Assembly (NCBI RefSeq): GCF_003086295.3
Contig: NC_092044.1
Location: 68,825,213-68,889,212 of the forward strand
DNA: 64,000 nucleotides
Source of the DNA: Arachis hypogaea
Lineage: Eukaryota > Streptophyta > Magnoliopsida > Fabales > Fabaceae
Direction: 5' to 3'
Position numbers and translations under genes: made by a program. Positions 23,085 through 34,145 of the stretch are shown one piece after another. The notes below the pieces were generated by a model, which saw nothing but the letters and a program-made list of their open reading frames with translations, was not told the origin of the DNA and did no database searches. Numbering within the stretch: position 1 is the stretch's first letter; the number at the start of each line of letters is the position of its first letter.

Positions 23085-26000
23085 ATGGCTAACAGGAATA
23101 TAGAAGTACAGTTAAAGCAAATAGAAAGGCAACTGTCAAAACAAATAGCAGAAGAATGCCAAGCAGTTCAATTAAGAAGTTGGAAAACATTAAATACCTC
23201 ACTTCAAAGCAGCAGGAAGCCAAGAAATGAACAAATGGCTACTCAAAATCCCTCTAAGGACAATCAGAGCCCAGAGAGGAATAAGGCTGGCGCTGAACGC
23301 CCAGACCATGCTCATTTCTGGCGTTCAACGCCAGAGACAAGCATGAATCCGGCGTTGAACGCCCAAGGGAAGCATAGTTCTGGCGTTCAGACGCCAGTAA
23401 CAGATAAGGAGTTGGCGTCTAACGCCACTCCAGCTTCCACCCCTGGCATTCAAATTCCAGTGGGAGATCAGTCACATACAAGTGCTGATAACAACCCTTC
23501 TAAAAAGGCTTCCCAACCCACTTCTACAGGTAATAAACCTGCAGCAACTAATGTTGAGGAATACAAAGCCAAAATGCCTTATCCTCAAAAACTCCACCAA
23601 GTGGAACAGGATAAGCAATTTGCCCGCTTTGCAGACTATCTCAGGACTCTTGAAATAAAGATTCCGTTTGCAAAAGCACTTGAGCAAATACCCTCTTATG
23701 CTAAGTTCATGAAAGAGATCTTAAGTCATAAGAAGGATTGGAGAGAGACTGAAAAAGTTTACCTCACTGAAGAATGCAGTGCAGTCATTCTGAAAAGCTT
23801 ACCTGAGAAGCTTAAAGATCCTGGGAGCTTCATGATACCATGCACATTAGAGGGTAATTACACCAAGCAAGCTCTGTGTGATCTTGGGGCAAGTGTCAAC
23901 CTAATACCTGCATCTATTATCACAAAGCTTGGTTTGACTAAAGAAGTCAAACCAACCCGGATATGTCTTCAACTTGCTGATGGCTCCATTAAATACCCAT
24001 CAGGCGTGATTGAAGACATGATTGTCAATGTTGGGCCATTTGCCTTTCCTACTGACTTTGTGGTGCTGGAAATGGAGGAGCACAAGAGTGCAACTCTCAT
24101 TCTAGGAAGACCTTTCCTAGCAACTGGCCGAACCATCATTGACGTCCAAAAAGGGGAAGTAACCCTGAGAGTCAATGAGGAGGAGTTCAAGTTGAATGTT
24201 GTCAAAGCTATGCAACATCCAGACACCCCAAATGACTGCATGAGTGTTAATATCATTGACTCTCTGGTGAGAGAGGTCAATATAGCTGAGAGTCTCGAAT
24301 CAGAGTTAGAGGACGTCTTTAAAGATGTTCAGCCTGATTTGGAGGAATCAGAGAGAATAATAGAACCTTTGAAAATCCCTCAGGAAGAGGAGAAACCTCC
24401 CAAACCCGAGCTCAAACCATTACCACCATCTCTGAAATATGCATTTCTGGGAGAAGGTGATACCTTTCCTGTAATCATAAGCTCTACCCTAGAGCCACAG
24501 GAAGAGGAAGCACTAATTCAAGTGCTAAGGACACACAAGACAGCTCTTGGGTGGTCCATCAGTAATCTTAAGGGCATTAGCCCAGCCAGATGCATGCACA
24601 AGATCCTATTGGAGGGTGACGCCAAGCCAGTGGTTCAACCACAAAGGCGGCTGAATCCAGCCATGAAGGAAGTGGTGCAGAAGGAGGTCACTAAATTACT
24701 AGAGGCTGGGATTATTTATCCTATTTCTGACAGCCCCTGGGTGAGCCCTGTCCAAGTTGTCCCTAAGAAAGGTGGCATGACAGTGGTTCACAATGAAAAA
24801 AATGAACTGGTTCCTACAAGAACAGTTACAGGGTGGCGTATGTGTATTGATTATAGAAGGCTCAATACAGCCACCAGAAAGGATCATTTTCCTTTACCAT
24901 TCATAGACCAGATGCTAGAAAGACTAGCAGGTCATGAATACTACTGCTTCCTGGATGGATATTCAGGTTATAATCAAATTGCAGTGGATCCCCAGGATCA
25001 AGAGAAAACGGCATTCACATGTCCATCTGGAGTATTTGCATACAGAAGGATGCCATTTGGTTTGTGCAATGCACCTGCAACCTTTCAGAGGTGCATGCTC
25101 TCAATTTTCTCTGATATGGTGGAAAAATTTCTGGAAGTTTTCATGGATGACTTTTCAGTATTTGGAGACTCATTCAGCTCCTGTCTTGACCATCTAGCAC
25201 TTGTTCTAAAGAGATGCCAAGAGACTAACCTGGTTTTAAACTGGGAAAAATGTCACTTTATGGTAACTGAAGGAATTGTCCTTGGGCACAAAATTTCGAA
25301 CAAAGGAATAGAGGTGGATCAAGCTAAGGTAGAGGTAATTGAAAAATTACCACCACTTTCCAATGTTAAGGCAATCAGAAGCTTTCTGGGGCATGCAAGA
25401 TTCTATAGGAGGTTTATAAAGGATTTTTCAAAAATCGCCAAACCTCTAAGTAACCTGCTAGCTGCTGACACGCCATTTGTCTTTGATAAGGAGTGTCTGC
25501 AGGAATTTGAGACTCTGAAAGCTAAATTGGTCACAGCACCAATCATCTCTGCACCAAACTGGACATTGCCATTTGAACTAATGTGTGATGCTAGTGACCA
25601 TGCCATTGGTGCAGTTTTGGGACAAAGGCATGACAAGCTTCTGCAAGTCATTTACTATGCCAGCCGTGTTCTAAATGACGCACAGAAGAATTACACAACC
25701 ACAGAAAAAGAGCTACTTGCAGTGGTTTACGCCATTGACAAATTCAGATCCTATTTAGTAGGATCAAAAGTGATTGTGTACACTGATCATGCTGCTCTTA
25801 AATATCTACTCACAAAGCAGGATTCAAAACCCAGACTTATAAGATGGGTGTTGCTTCTGCAAGAGTTTGATATAGAAATAAGAGACAGAAAAGGGACAGA
25901 GAATCAAGTAGCAGATCACCTGTCCCGAATAGAACCAGTAGAAGGGGCGTCCCTCCCTCTTACTGAGATCTCTGAAACCTTTTCGGATGAGCAACTCTTT

Positions 26001-27234
26001 GCCATCCAGGAAGTGCCATGGTTTGTAGACATTGCAAACTACAAGGCAATGAGATTCATACCCAAAGAATACAGTAGGCAGCAATCAAAGAAGCTGATTA
26101 CGGATGCAAAGTATTATCTTTGGGATGAGCCGTATCTCTTTAAGAGATGTGCAGACGGAGTAATCCATAGATGTGTGCCTAAAGAAGAAGCGCAGAAGAT
26201 CCTATGGCACTGCCGTGGATCCCAGTATGGAGGACATTTTGGAAGTGAGCGAACAGCCATAAGAGTCCTCCAATGTGGCTTCTACTGGCCTACTCTCTAT
26301 AAAGATTCCCGAGTGTTTGTACTTAATTGTGACAGTTGCCAAAGATCTGGTAATCTGCCTCACAGTTATGCCATGCCTCAACAAGGAATCTTAGAGATTG
26401 AGTTGTTTGATGTATGGGGTATTGACTTCATGGGACCTTTCCCACCATCATACTCAAACACTTATATTCTGGTGGCAGTGGATTATGTATCCAAATGGGT
26501 GGAGGCTATTGCAACACCCACTAATGACATTAAAACAGTGTTAAAGTTCCTCTAGAAACACATCTTCAACAGATTTGGTACCCCTAGAGTATTAATCAGT
26601 CATGGGGGCACTTATTTCTGCAATAAACAGCTTTACTCTGCTTTGGTTCATTATGGAGTTAGCCACAGGGTAGCTACTCCATATCACCCACAGACTAATG
26701 GACAAGCTGAAGTCTCAAATAGAGAACTCAAAAGAATCCTGTAACGGACTGTAATTAACCGTAGAAGGGATTGGGCAAGAAGCTTGGATGATGCTCTGTG
26801 GGCATACAGAACAGCATTCAAGACCCCCTATAGGGACCTCTCCATACCAGCTTGTGTATGGAAAGGCATGTCACTTGCCAGTGGAACTGGAACACAAGGC
26901 CTACTGGGCAACCAGATTCCTAAACCCTGATGCCAAGTTAGCTGGAGAAAAACGATTGCTCCAGTTAAATGAGCTAGAGGAATTTAGACTCAATGCTTTC
27001 GAAAATGTAAAAATTTACAAAGAGAAAGCGAAAAGATGGCATGATAAGAAATTGTCATCCAGAGTCTTTAAGCCGGGGCAGAAAGTTTTACTATTTAATT
27101 CTAGGCTCAAATTATTCCCCGGGAAATTAAAATCCCGGTGGAGAGGTCCATATGTGATTACAAGTGTATCACCATATGGATACGTAGAGCTTCAGGATAA
27201 TGAATCTAACAAAAAGTTCATTGTTAATGGATAG
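23085..27234 (+). pseudogene. Element D pol: protease, RT, RNase H, integrase
   Basis: The frame is open from 23085 to 26555 (1156 codons). Its first ~130 residues are the gag C-terminus and carry the palindromic words as coding sequence. Protease: [12 protein letters not shown] at about residue 265. [12 protein letters not shown] (about 585), [15 protein letters not shown] and catalytic FMDDFSVF (about 687). RNase [16 protein letters not shown] (about 830) and [10 protein letters not shown] (about 898). Integrase zinc finger: H-x-C-type text near 1050-1090 with NCDSCQRSG, then the first core Asp in GIDFMGP (about 1113). A stop at 26553 follows, and the second core Asp is His (SHGG at 26598-26609). 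Another stop lies near 26742 and a frameshift near 26820. The C-terminal GPY-like domain (SRLKLFPGKLKSRWRGPY) is open at 26788-27234. Not functional as it stands. Confidence 0.9.
23288..23465. repeat. Palindromic words inside gag-pol coding sequence of D
   Basis: Five to six copies (ggcgctgaacgcccag, tctggcgttcaacgccag, ccggcgttgaacgccc, tctggcgttcagacgccag, ttggcgtctaacgccac) lie about every 30 bp in the gag C-terminal spacer. They are read in frame, giving text such as AERPDH, STPETS and ALNAQG. G has the same words at the same place (62223-62265). Confidence 0.85.
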
Positions 27235-28382
27235 AGAGTTAAACATTATCTTGAAAGCAATTTTGAGCAAGAATGCTCAAAACTGAGACTTAATTAAAAG
27301 CTCAGTAATAGTCCAGCTAACGACATTAAAGAAGCGCTTGCAGGGAGGCAACCCAGCCATCCACAAAATTTAATTTTATTCGTTTTTTCTAATTAATTGA
27401 TTTTTACAGGTATATGTCAGAGTATCTTCAAAAGGTAAAATAGCAATTGATTGAATTCACAAAGTTACAGGGAAATTTGGAAGCTCACGGGCATGAAAAA
27501 GCCAGTAAGAAACGCTTTGGGCGTTGAACGCCCAAAAGAAGCACCCACTGGGCGTTCAACGCCAGTAAGGGTAGCCATCTGGGCGTTAAACGCCAGAAAG
27601 GAGCATCTTCTGGGCATTGAACGCCAGAAAGAAGCACCTTCTGGGCGTTTAACGCCAGATTGATAGCGTCCTGGACGTTCAGAAAAACACCCAGTGACAA
27701 AGGACTTCCTGGCGTTCAACGCCAGAAAGAAGCAACAGCTAGGCGTTGAACGCCCAGGAGAAGCAACCTTCGGGCGTTAAACGCCCAAAACAAGCAGCAT
27801 TTGGGCGTTTAACGCCAGGATGGTGGGGAGGAGGTAAAATTCGTTTTTCTTCAAAAAAAATTTCTAATTTTATATTTCAATTCATGATTTCTTGCATAAA
27901 CATGTTTCCAAATATCATCCTTCAATTCCAAAAATTTTAATCCTAATTTCTAAAATCCCTAATTTCTGAAATCCCTTTTTTTTCAAAGATTTTACATGCA
28001 TCGTCATCCATAAAGACAAATGATTTCCAATTTAATCCAACTCTTTTTCCAATCTCTTTTCAAATTTAATTATCTTTTAAAATCTTTTTCAAATTATAAA
28101 TTTCAAATTTATTTTAAATATCATTCATATCTTTTTAAATTATATCCTTTTTTTGTCATATTTATCTTTTATAAATCATATCTTTTATCTTATATCTCTT
28201 TCTTATTTTCAAAAACCCACCCCCTCCCTTTATATCCACTTTCGGCGCCCCTCTCATCATCCACCATTCCCCACTTGCTCTCCTCCTATTCCTCTTCTCT
28301 CTTTTTTCTTTTGCTTGAGGACAAGCAAACCTCTAAGTTTGGTGTGCTTATCCGTGATCACAAAAACATACTCATTTTGATC
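27235..28382. other. Pol to env-position spacer of D, with ten palindromic words
   Basis: After pol, about 11 copies of gggcgttgaacgccca / ctggcgttcaacgccag lie between 27519 and 27825, spaced about 28-35 bp. AT-rich sequence follows, then an internal gcttgaggacaagcaa...taagtttggtgtg block at 28313-28348 that mimics the polypurine-tract region. The block may mark the leader of a separate mRNA for the downstream ORF. Confidence 0.75.
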
Positions 28383-29516
28383 ATGGCCCATAAAGGAAAA
28401 CAACCCAACCCAAGAGGCAAGAAAGAGAATATTCCAAAGCCACTTTAGAATCAAGGAAAGTTCTTAACTAAAGAACATTCAGACCATTACTACAAAATAA
28501 TGAGTCTAAGATCAGTGATCCCGGAAGTCAAGTTCGATCTGAAAGAAGATGAATATCCGGAGATCCAAGAACAAATTCGAAACAGGAACTGGGAAATCCT
28601 AGCTAATCCTGAAATGAAAGTGGGAAGGAACATGGTTTAGGAGTTCTATGCTAATCTATGGCAGACAGACAGGCAAAGAATAATTGGAGCTGCCCTCTAT
28701 GACCATCGGACCTTAGTCAAAGGAAAGATTGTTCATACCCATCTTGACAAAATCAAGGAGATCTTTAAGCTTCCTCAACTGAAAGATGACCCAGACTCCT
28801 TTAATAGGAGAATGATGAGGGTAAATAAAGGCTTGGACAAGATTCTAGAGGATATATGCATCCCTGAAGCCAGGTGGACCACCAGCACGACTGACATCCC
28901 AAATCAACTCAAAAGAGAAGATCTCAAACCAGCAGCCAGAGGCTGGCTGGATTTCATTGGGCATTCTATATTGCCCACCAGCAACCGTTCTGAAGTTACT
29001 ATTAAAAGAGCAGTGATGATTCACTGCATCATGTTGGGAAAAGAAGTAGAAGTCCATCAACTAATCTCGTGTGAACTATACAAAATAGCAAACAGGAATT
29101 CCAAGGATGCCAGATTGGCCTATCCAAGCATAATTTCTATGCTCTGCAGAGATGCTGGAGTGAAGATGGGAATAACATAGTATATCTCAGTTGAAAGGCC
29201 AATCACTAGAATATCAATAGACAGACAACAGTTGCAGGATGATCCAATCAAGAGGAGAACACAGGAAGTCCTCCCAGAACTTCCTCAATTCGAATATTGG
29301 GAACATCTTGAGGCATCTATTTCTAAATTGCAAGAAGCTATGAACCAAATAAAGGAAGAACAGAATAATCAAAGTAGCATGCTTTGCAAACTGCTAAAGG
29401 AACAAGAAGAGCAAGGGCGTGATTTAAGGGAGCTGAAGCGCCAGAAATTAATCCTTGAAGGACCAAGCATCCCACAGATCAGAGGAACATCTACTTCTCA
29501 AAACACAGGTTGTTGA
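28383..29516 (+). pseudogene. Element D env-position ORF (plant transposon protein-like)
   Basis: One frame runs from ATG 28383 (MAHKGKQPNPRG) to TGA 29514-29516 and is broken by TAG codons near 28446, 28646 and 29178. The middle part (about 28640-29170) has EFYANLW, KGKIVHTHLDKI and LKPAARGWLDFIGHSILPTSN, the style of the Pfam family I remember as 'putative plant transposon protein' (PF20167). The last ~95 residues form a coiled coil (ISKLQEAMNQIKEEQNNQ...). I see no signal peptide or clear membrane segment, so an envelope role is not supported here. Element C has a homologue. Confidence 0.7.
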
Positions 29517-30550
29517 GTTCTAATTTTAGCTTTAACTCTGTGATAGTGTTATTATAGAAATTTACCTTAGGAGATATATATAGTAGTAGTAGTAGTAATT
29601 AGTATATCTATTCTGGCTTTATTCCCAATTAAGTTATAATTTATTTTTCTCGTCATAATCAGACATCAATAAAATAGTAGATAATTAGAATAAAGAAGTA
29701 ATTTAATTTTTTCGAGTTCTTAATAAGGAAAATTCTAATTATTTATATGTGGTGGCAATACTTTTTGTCTTCTGAATGAATGCTTGAATAGTGCATATTT
29801 TTGATATTGAATTTTATGAATGTTAAAATTGTTGGCTCCTGAAAGAATGAGGAACACAAAAAATATTATTGATGATCTGAAAAATCATGAATTTGATTCT
29901 TGAAGCAAGAAAAAGCATTCAAAAAAAAAAATTTACCAAGGAATCATTGGATTAAGAAAAGGATCCAAGGCCTTGAGCATCAGTGGATATGAGGGCCCAA
30001 CGAAATAGTTCCAGGCCTAAGCGGCTAAACCAAGCTGTCCCTAACCATGTGCTTGTGTCATGAAGGTCCAAGTGAAAAGCTTGAGACTGAGTGGTTAAAG
30101 TCGTGATCCAAAGCAAAAAGAGTGTGCTTAAGAGCTCTGGACACCTCTAACTGGGGACTCTAGCAAAGCTGAGTCACAATCTGAAAAGGTTCACCCAGTC
30201 ATGTGTCTGTGGCATTTGTGTATCCGGTGGTAATACTGGAAAACAAAGTGCTTAGGGCCACGGCCAAGACTCATAAAAGTAGCTGTGTTCAAGAATCAAC
30301 ATACTTAACTAGGAAAATCAATAATACTATCTGAATTCTGAGTTCCTATGGATGCCAATCATTCTGAATTTCAAAGGATAAAGTGAGATGCCAAAACTAT
30401 TAAGAAACAAAAAGCTACTAGCCCCGCTCATCTAAATTAGAATCTGAGCCTCACTTAAAACTCGGAGATTTTATTACTCCTTAAATTCTTTTTATCCTAT
30501 TTTGTTCATCTAGTTGCTTGGGGACAAGCAACAGTTTAAGTTTGGTGTTG
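29517..30550 (+). other. Element D 3' tail with polypurine tract
   Basis: Non-coding, about 1 kb. Two related motifs, ccatgtgcttgtgtcatg (30045) and catgtgtctgtggcattt (30200), lie about 155 bp apart. It ends ttggggacaagcaacag and then tttaagtttggtgttg immediately before the 3' LTR (30514-30550), the expected plus-strand priming region. Confidence 0.75.
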
Positions 30551-32074
30551 TGATGAGCGGATATTTTATACGTTTTTTGGGGGTAATTTCATGTAGATTT
30601 TAGTATGTTTTAATTAGTTTTTAGTAAAATATTATTAGTTCTTAGGCAAAAATCATATTTCTGGACTTTACTATGAGTTTGTGTGTTTTTTTGTGATTTC
30701 AGGTATTTTCTGGCTGAAATTGGGGGAGCTGAGCAAAAATCTGAGTTAGGCTGAAAAAGGACTGCTGATGCTGTTGTATCCTGACCTCCCTGCACTCGAA
30801 ACGGATTTTCTGGAGCTACGGGAGTCCAATTGGTGCGATCTCAACAGCGTTGGAAAGTAGACATCCAGGGCTTTCCAGCAATATATAATAGTTCATACTT
30901 TGCGCGAAGATAGACGACGTAAACTGGCGTTCAATGCCAGTATCATGCTGCTGTCTGGCGTCCAGCGCCAGAAACAGGTTACAAGTTGGAGTTCAACGCC
31001 AGAAACAGGTTACAACCTGGCGTTGAACGCCCAAAACAGCCCCAGGCACGTGAGAAGCTTAAGTCTCAGCCCCAGCACACACCAAGTGGGCCCCAGAAGT
31101 GTATTTCTGCACCATCTATCATAGTTTACTCATTTTTTGTAAACCTAGGTTACTAGTTTACTATTTAAACAACTTTTAGAGATTAACTCTGTACCTCATG
31201 ACATTTTCAGATCTGAATTTTATACACTTTGACGGCATGAGTCTCTAAATTCCATTGTTGGGGGTGAGGAGCTCTGCAGCGTCTCAATGAATTAATGCAA
31301 TTGTTTCTATTTCATTCAAACGTGTGTGTGTTCCTATCTAAGATGTTCATTCGCGCTTAATTGTGAAGGAGGTGATGATCTGTGACACTCATCACCTTCC
31401 TCAATCCATGAACGTGTGCCTGAAAAATACCTCCGTTCTACATCAGATTGAATGAGCATCTCTTAGCTTCCTTAATCAGAATCTTCGTGGTATAAGCTAG
31501 AACTGATGGCGGCCATTCTTGAGGATCCGGAAAGTCTAAACCTTGTCTGTGGTATTCTGAGTAGGATTCAAGGATTGAATGGTTGTGAGGAGCTTCAAAC
31601 TCGCGATTGCTGGGCATGATGACAAACGCAAAAGGATCAATGGATCCTATTCCAACATGATCGAGAACCAACAGCTGATTAGCCGTGCTGTGACAGAGCA
31701 TCTGGACCGTTTTCACTGAGAGGATGGGAAGTAGCCACTGACAATGGTGACACCCTACATACAGCTTGCCATGGATGGAACTTTACAAACAATTGAGTTG
31801 AATATTACATTGCAGAAATTCAGAGGACAAAGCATCTCCAAAACTCAAACATATTCTCCATTAATAAAGTAACAAGTCCTTATTCCAAATACTTTTACTT
31901 CTTACAATTAAATCCAAATAATCTTATTGGCATCCTGACTAAGATTAATAAAATAAACATAGCTTGCTTCAAACCAATAATCTCCATGGGATCGACCCTT
32001 ACTCGCGTAAGGTATTACTTGGACGACTCAGTGCACTTGCTGGTTAGTTGTACGGACTGCAAATTTGTGCACCA
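30551..32074 (+). repeat. Element D 3' LTR
   Basis: 1524 bp, TGATGAGCGG...GTGCACCA, colinear with 19703-21226. It is followed by 32075-32103, a partial second copy of the LTR terminus, and then by element C sequence. Confidence 0.92.
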
Positions 32075-32103
32075 AGCTGGTTAGTTGTACGGACTGCAAA
32101 TTC
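32075..32103. repeat. Extra 29-bp piece at the right junction of D
   Basis: The stretch from 32076 repeats about 27 bp of the LTR end (32039-32065, beginning gctggttagttgtacgg). It sits between the LTR terminus and host LTR sequence resuming at gcgccttgcc. The expected gtctt duplication is absent. Confidence 0.8.
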
Positions 32104-33021
32104 GCGCCTTGCCTCCCTGCCCGTGCTGTGATGCGCGTGCCCAAGCTCCCTTGTGTGCGTGCCATGATGCGCGCACCAAGCTCCCCGGCCGTGTCAATGT
32201 TGCGCGTGTTGCACCAAGGAGTAGCGCTCTGCTCTCCTTGTGAGCAGCGCAGCAGTGCTTCCAAGGGGATGTCCCTGGTTCGATCCTGGCTGAAGGCATG
32301 CGTTGACCCTTTTTCTTTGTGAAGGAAGTGGCGCCTTGCTCCTTGCTTCCTTAAGGTGTTGAATTCGAATCTTGGGAGTGGCATTTTGGCCAAGTGTGGC
32401 TTATTTTCCTTGTGAGTAGCGCTCCCCTTCCTCCCTTAGGTGCTTGGTTTGATCCTTGGGGAGAGCATTGGCAAACCTTTTTTCTTTGAATTGTTTTGGA
32501 TGGAGCCCGATAATGCTCTCAAGGATAGCAGAGAAATGTTTTGCTCTTCTTTGTTTCTTGGCTTAAGTTTGTGCTCCGCTCTCAAGGGAGGGCAGAGCAT
32601 TGAAGCTTTGCATGCTTGGCTCATTGTTGTGCTCCCTTGGAGAGCATTGTGCTCTTGGGAAGAGCAGTGTGCTTCCTCCTTCCATGCGTCACGCTTCCTC
32701 ATTTTCTTTCCCACACTTTCTTCTTCATTGAGTCACGCTTCTTAAGCCACACTTTCTTATTTTCTTCTTTTTTTTCGCCTACAATTAATCAAAACAACCA
32801 ATCAAAGTATCACCAAATTCACAAGGTTTATAAATCATTAAAAATCAATTAAATTTAGCTTAAACCTCATGATTTAGCATCAATTAAATGGTGGTTGTTT
32901 GATTCAAAGAAACCATGCATTTCCATTCCAAATTACTTACTTAGAATGCAAGAAAGTGCGTAAAAACTAGTGAAACAAGTGAAATTAGCTTGAAAAATCG
33001 GCATATGATGACTTGTCATCA
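32104..33021 (-). repeat. Element C 3' LTR, proximal part (U3 side)
   Basis: This aligns with 40902-41818 of the 5' LTR and ends ...GACTTGTCATCA at 33021, which is the LTR start on the minus strand. It contains palindromes of the gctctgctc...gagcagagc type at 32225-32250 and 32510-32670. Confidence 0.9.
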
Positions 33022-34145
33022 CAACACCAAACTTAAATCTTGCTTGTCCCCAAGCAAGCACTAAACATAAGAGAAGATAGAATGAAATATAGAGGTATAT
33101 ATGTCCTTATTAAGCAGATAGTTGAAGTTGGTTTATGGGGTTTTATGTAGATCAATAGTAGTTCATTTATTACTTGCTGTCAAAACAAACAATGTCTCCT
33201 AAAGGGTTCACCAAGGTTGCTGCTACAATACCTTACTTTTTGCTTATTTCCCTTGTTAGCTTTTTCTTCTTTCTTTTGCATTAGAGAGCTTATTATTTAT
33301 TGAAGGCTTGGTGGCAAATGTTGCAGTGGCCTTTGGCTTAATTTCACTCAACATTTCTTCACCACAGACACATGGCTCACCTTTTTCTTCCTAGGATCAT
33401 TGATGCCCAGCATCTCTTTGGATAACTAAATGTTTTGTAGCTAGGTTGCTCTTTATTGTGGACTTTCAGTTGGCAATCCCAAATCAGTTGATCTAAGTGG
33501 CCAAGTTTTGAAATACTCCTTAGAACTTACTTGTCCAAGCATATCCTAGTACAAAAACACCACAGGCATGTGTCCTAGGGTCCAAGCTATTGGTGTCTAG
33601 CCTTATTATTTGTTTCCTTGCCAGCTTTTAGCTTTTCTTCTTCTTTTTCTTTTGGTTTTGATTTATTTTCAAGGGACTTTCATTAATTGAAGGATCATAG
33701 CAGCAAACTAGCTTAAGCTTCAAGTAACATGTCATTATGCAGCAATTATTCTATGAGCTAACAATTGAATCAAACACATACCACCACTAACTTTCATTCT
33801 AACTTTTGCAACATTGAACAATTACTTTTCTAAGTCAAACATCTCTCTTTTATTCAAACAGCAAGGGAAACAAAACAAAATTCAAAGCTAAGTAATGAAT
33901 GACAAACACTTATGCAGTTTATTTTTCTAGCTACTTATTGAACATATAAAAGTGCAGGATAATGAAATAAAAGAAAATAGACAATGGAGGCATATCATGT
34001 CTCAGACATGCATCTCCTTATTAAAAGTATGAAAGAACTTTACCATCTTCTAATGGTTGTGGCTTCTGCTTGATTCTCCCTTCTTTTTCTTTCTCTTCCC
34101 TAGCTTAGAATAATCTTGGGCTTCTTCACCAGGGCATCTTCTATC
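33022..34145 (-). other. Element C 3' tail with polypurine tract
   Basis: Non-coding. On the minus strand it ends with gcttggggacaagcaag and tttaagtttggtgttg next to the LTR (33022-33060). Two CTGTGGTG-type motifs lie at 33549-33580 and 33361-33375. It is homologous to 1-1380 in element A. Confidence 0.8.

Larger units (their letters stand above)
19703..32074 (+). mobile_element. Element D: Athila-like (FIDEL-type) LTR retrotransposon
   Basis: 12.4 kb, with LTRs of equal length (1524 bp each), a tRNA-Asp primer site, gag, pol, an env-position ORF and a polypurine tract. It is the only element here with a near-complete enzyme set. Gag has stops. Pol is open for 1156 codons, then has two stops, one frameshift and a lost integrase Asp. 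The left junction is clean (host ...gtctt, then TGATGAGC). The right junction lacks the gtctt duplication and carries a 29-bp extra piece (32075-32103). Nested in the 3' LTR of C. Confidence 0.9.

Noticed and set aside
23085..26555. Element D pol as a functional gene
   Set aside because: The frame is long, but the integrase core is interrupted and lacks a catalytic Asp, and gag has several stops.
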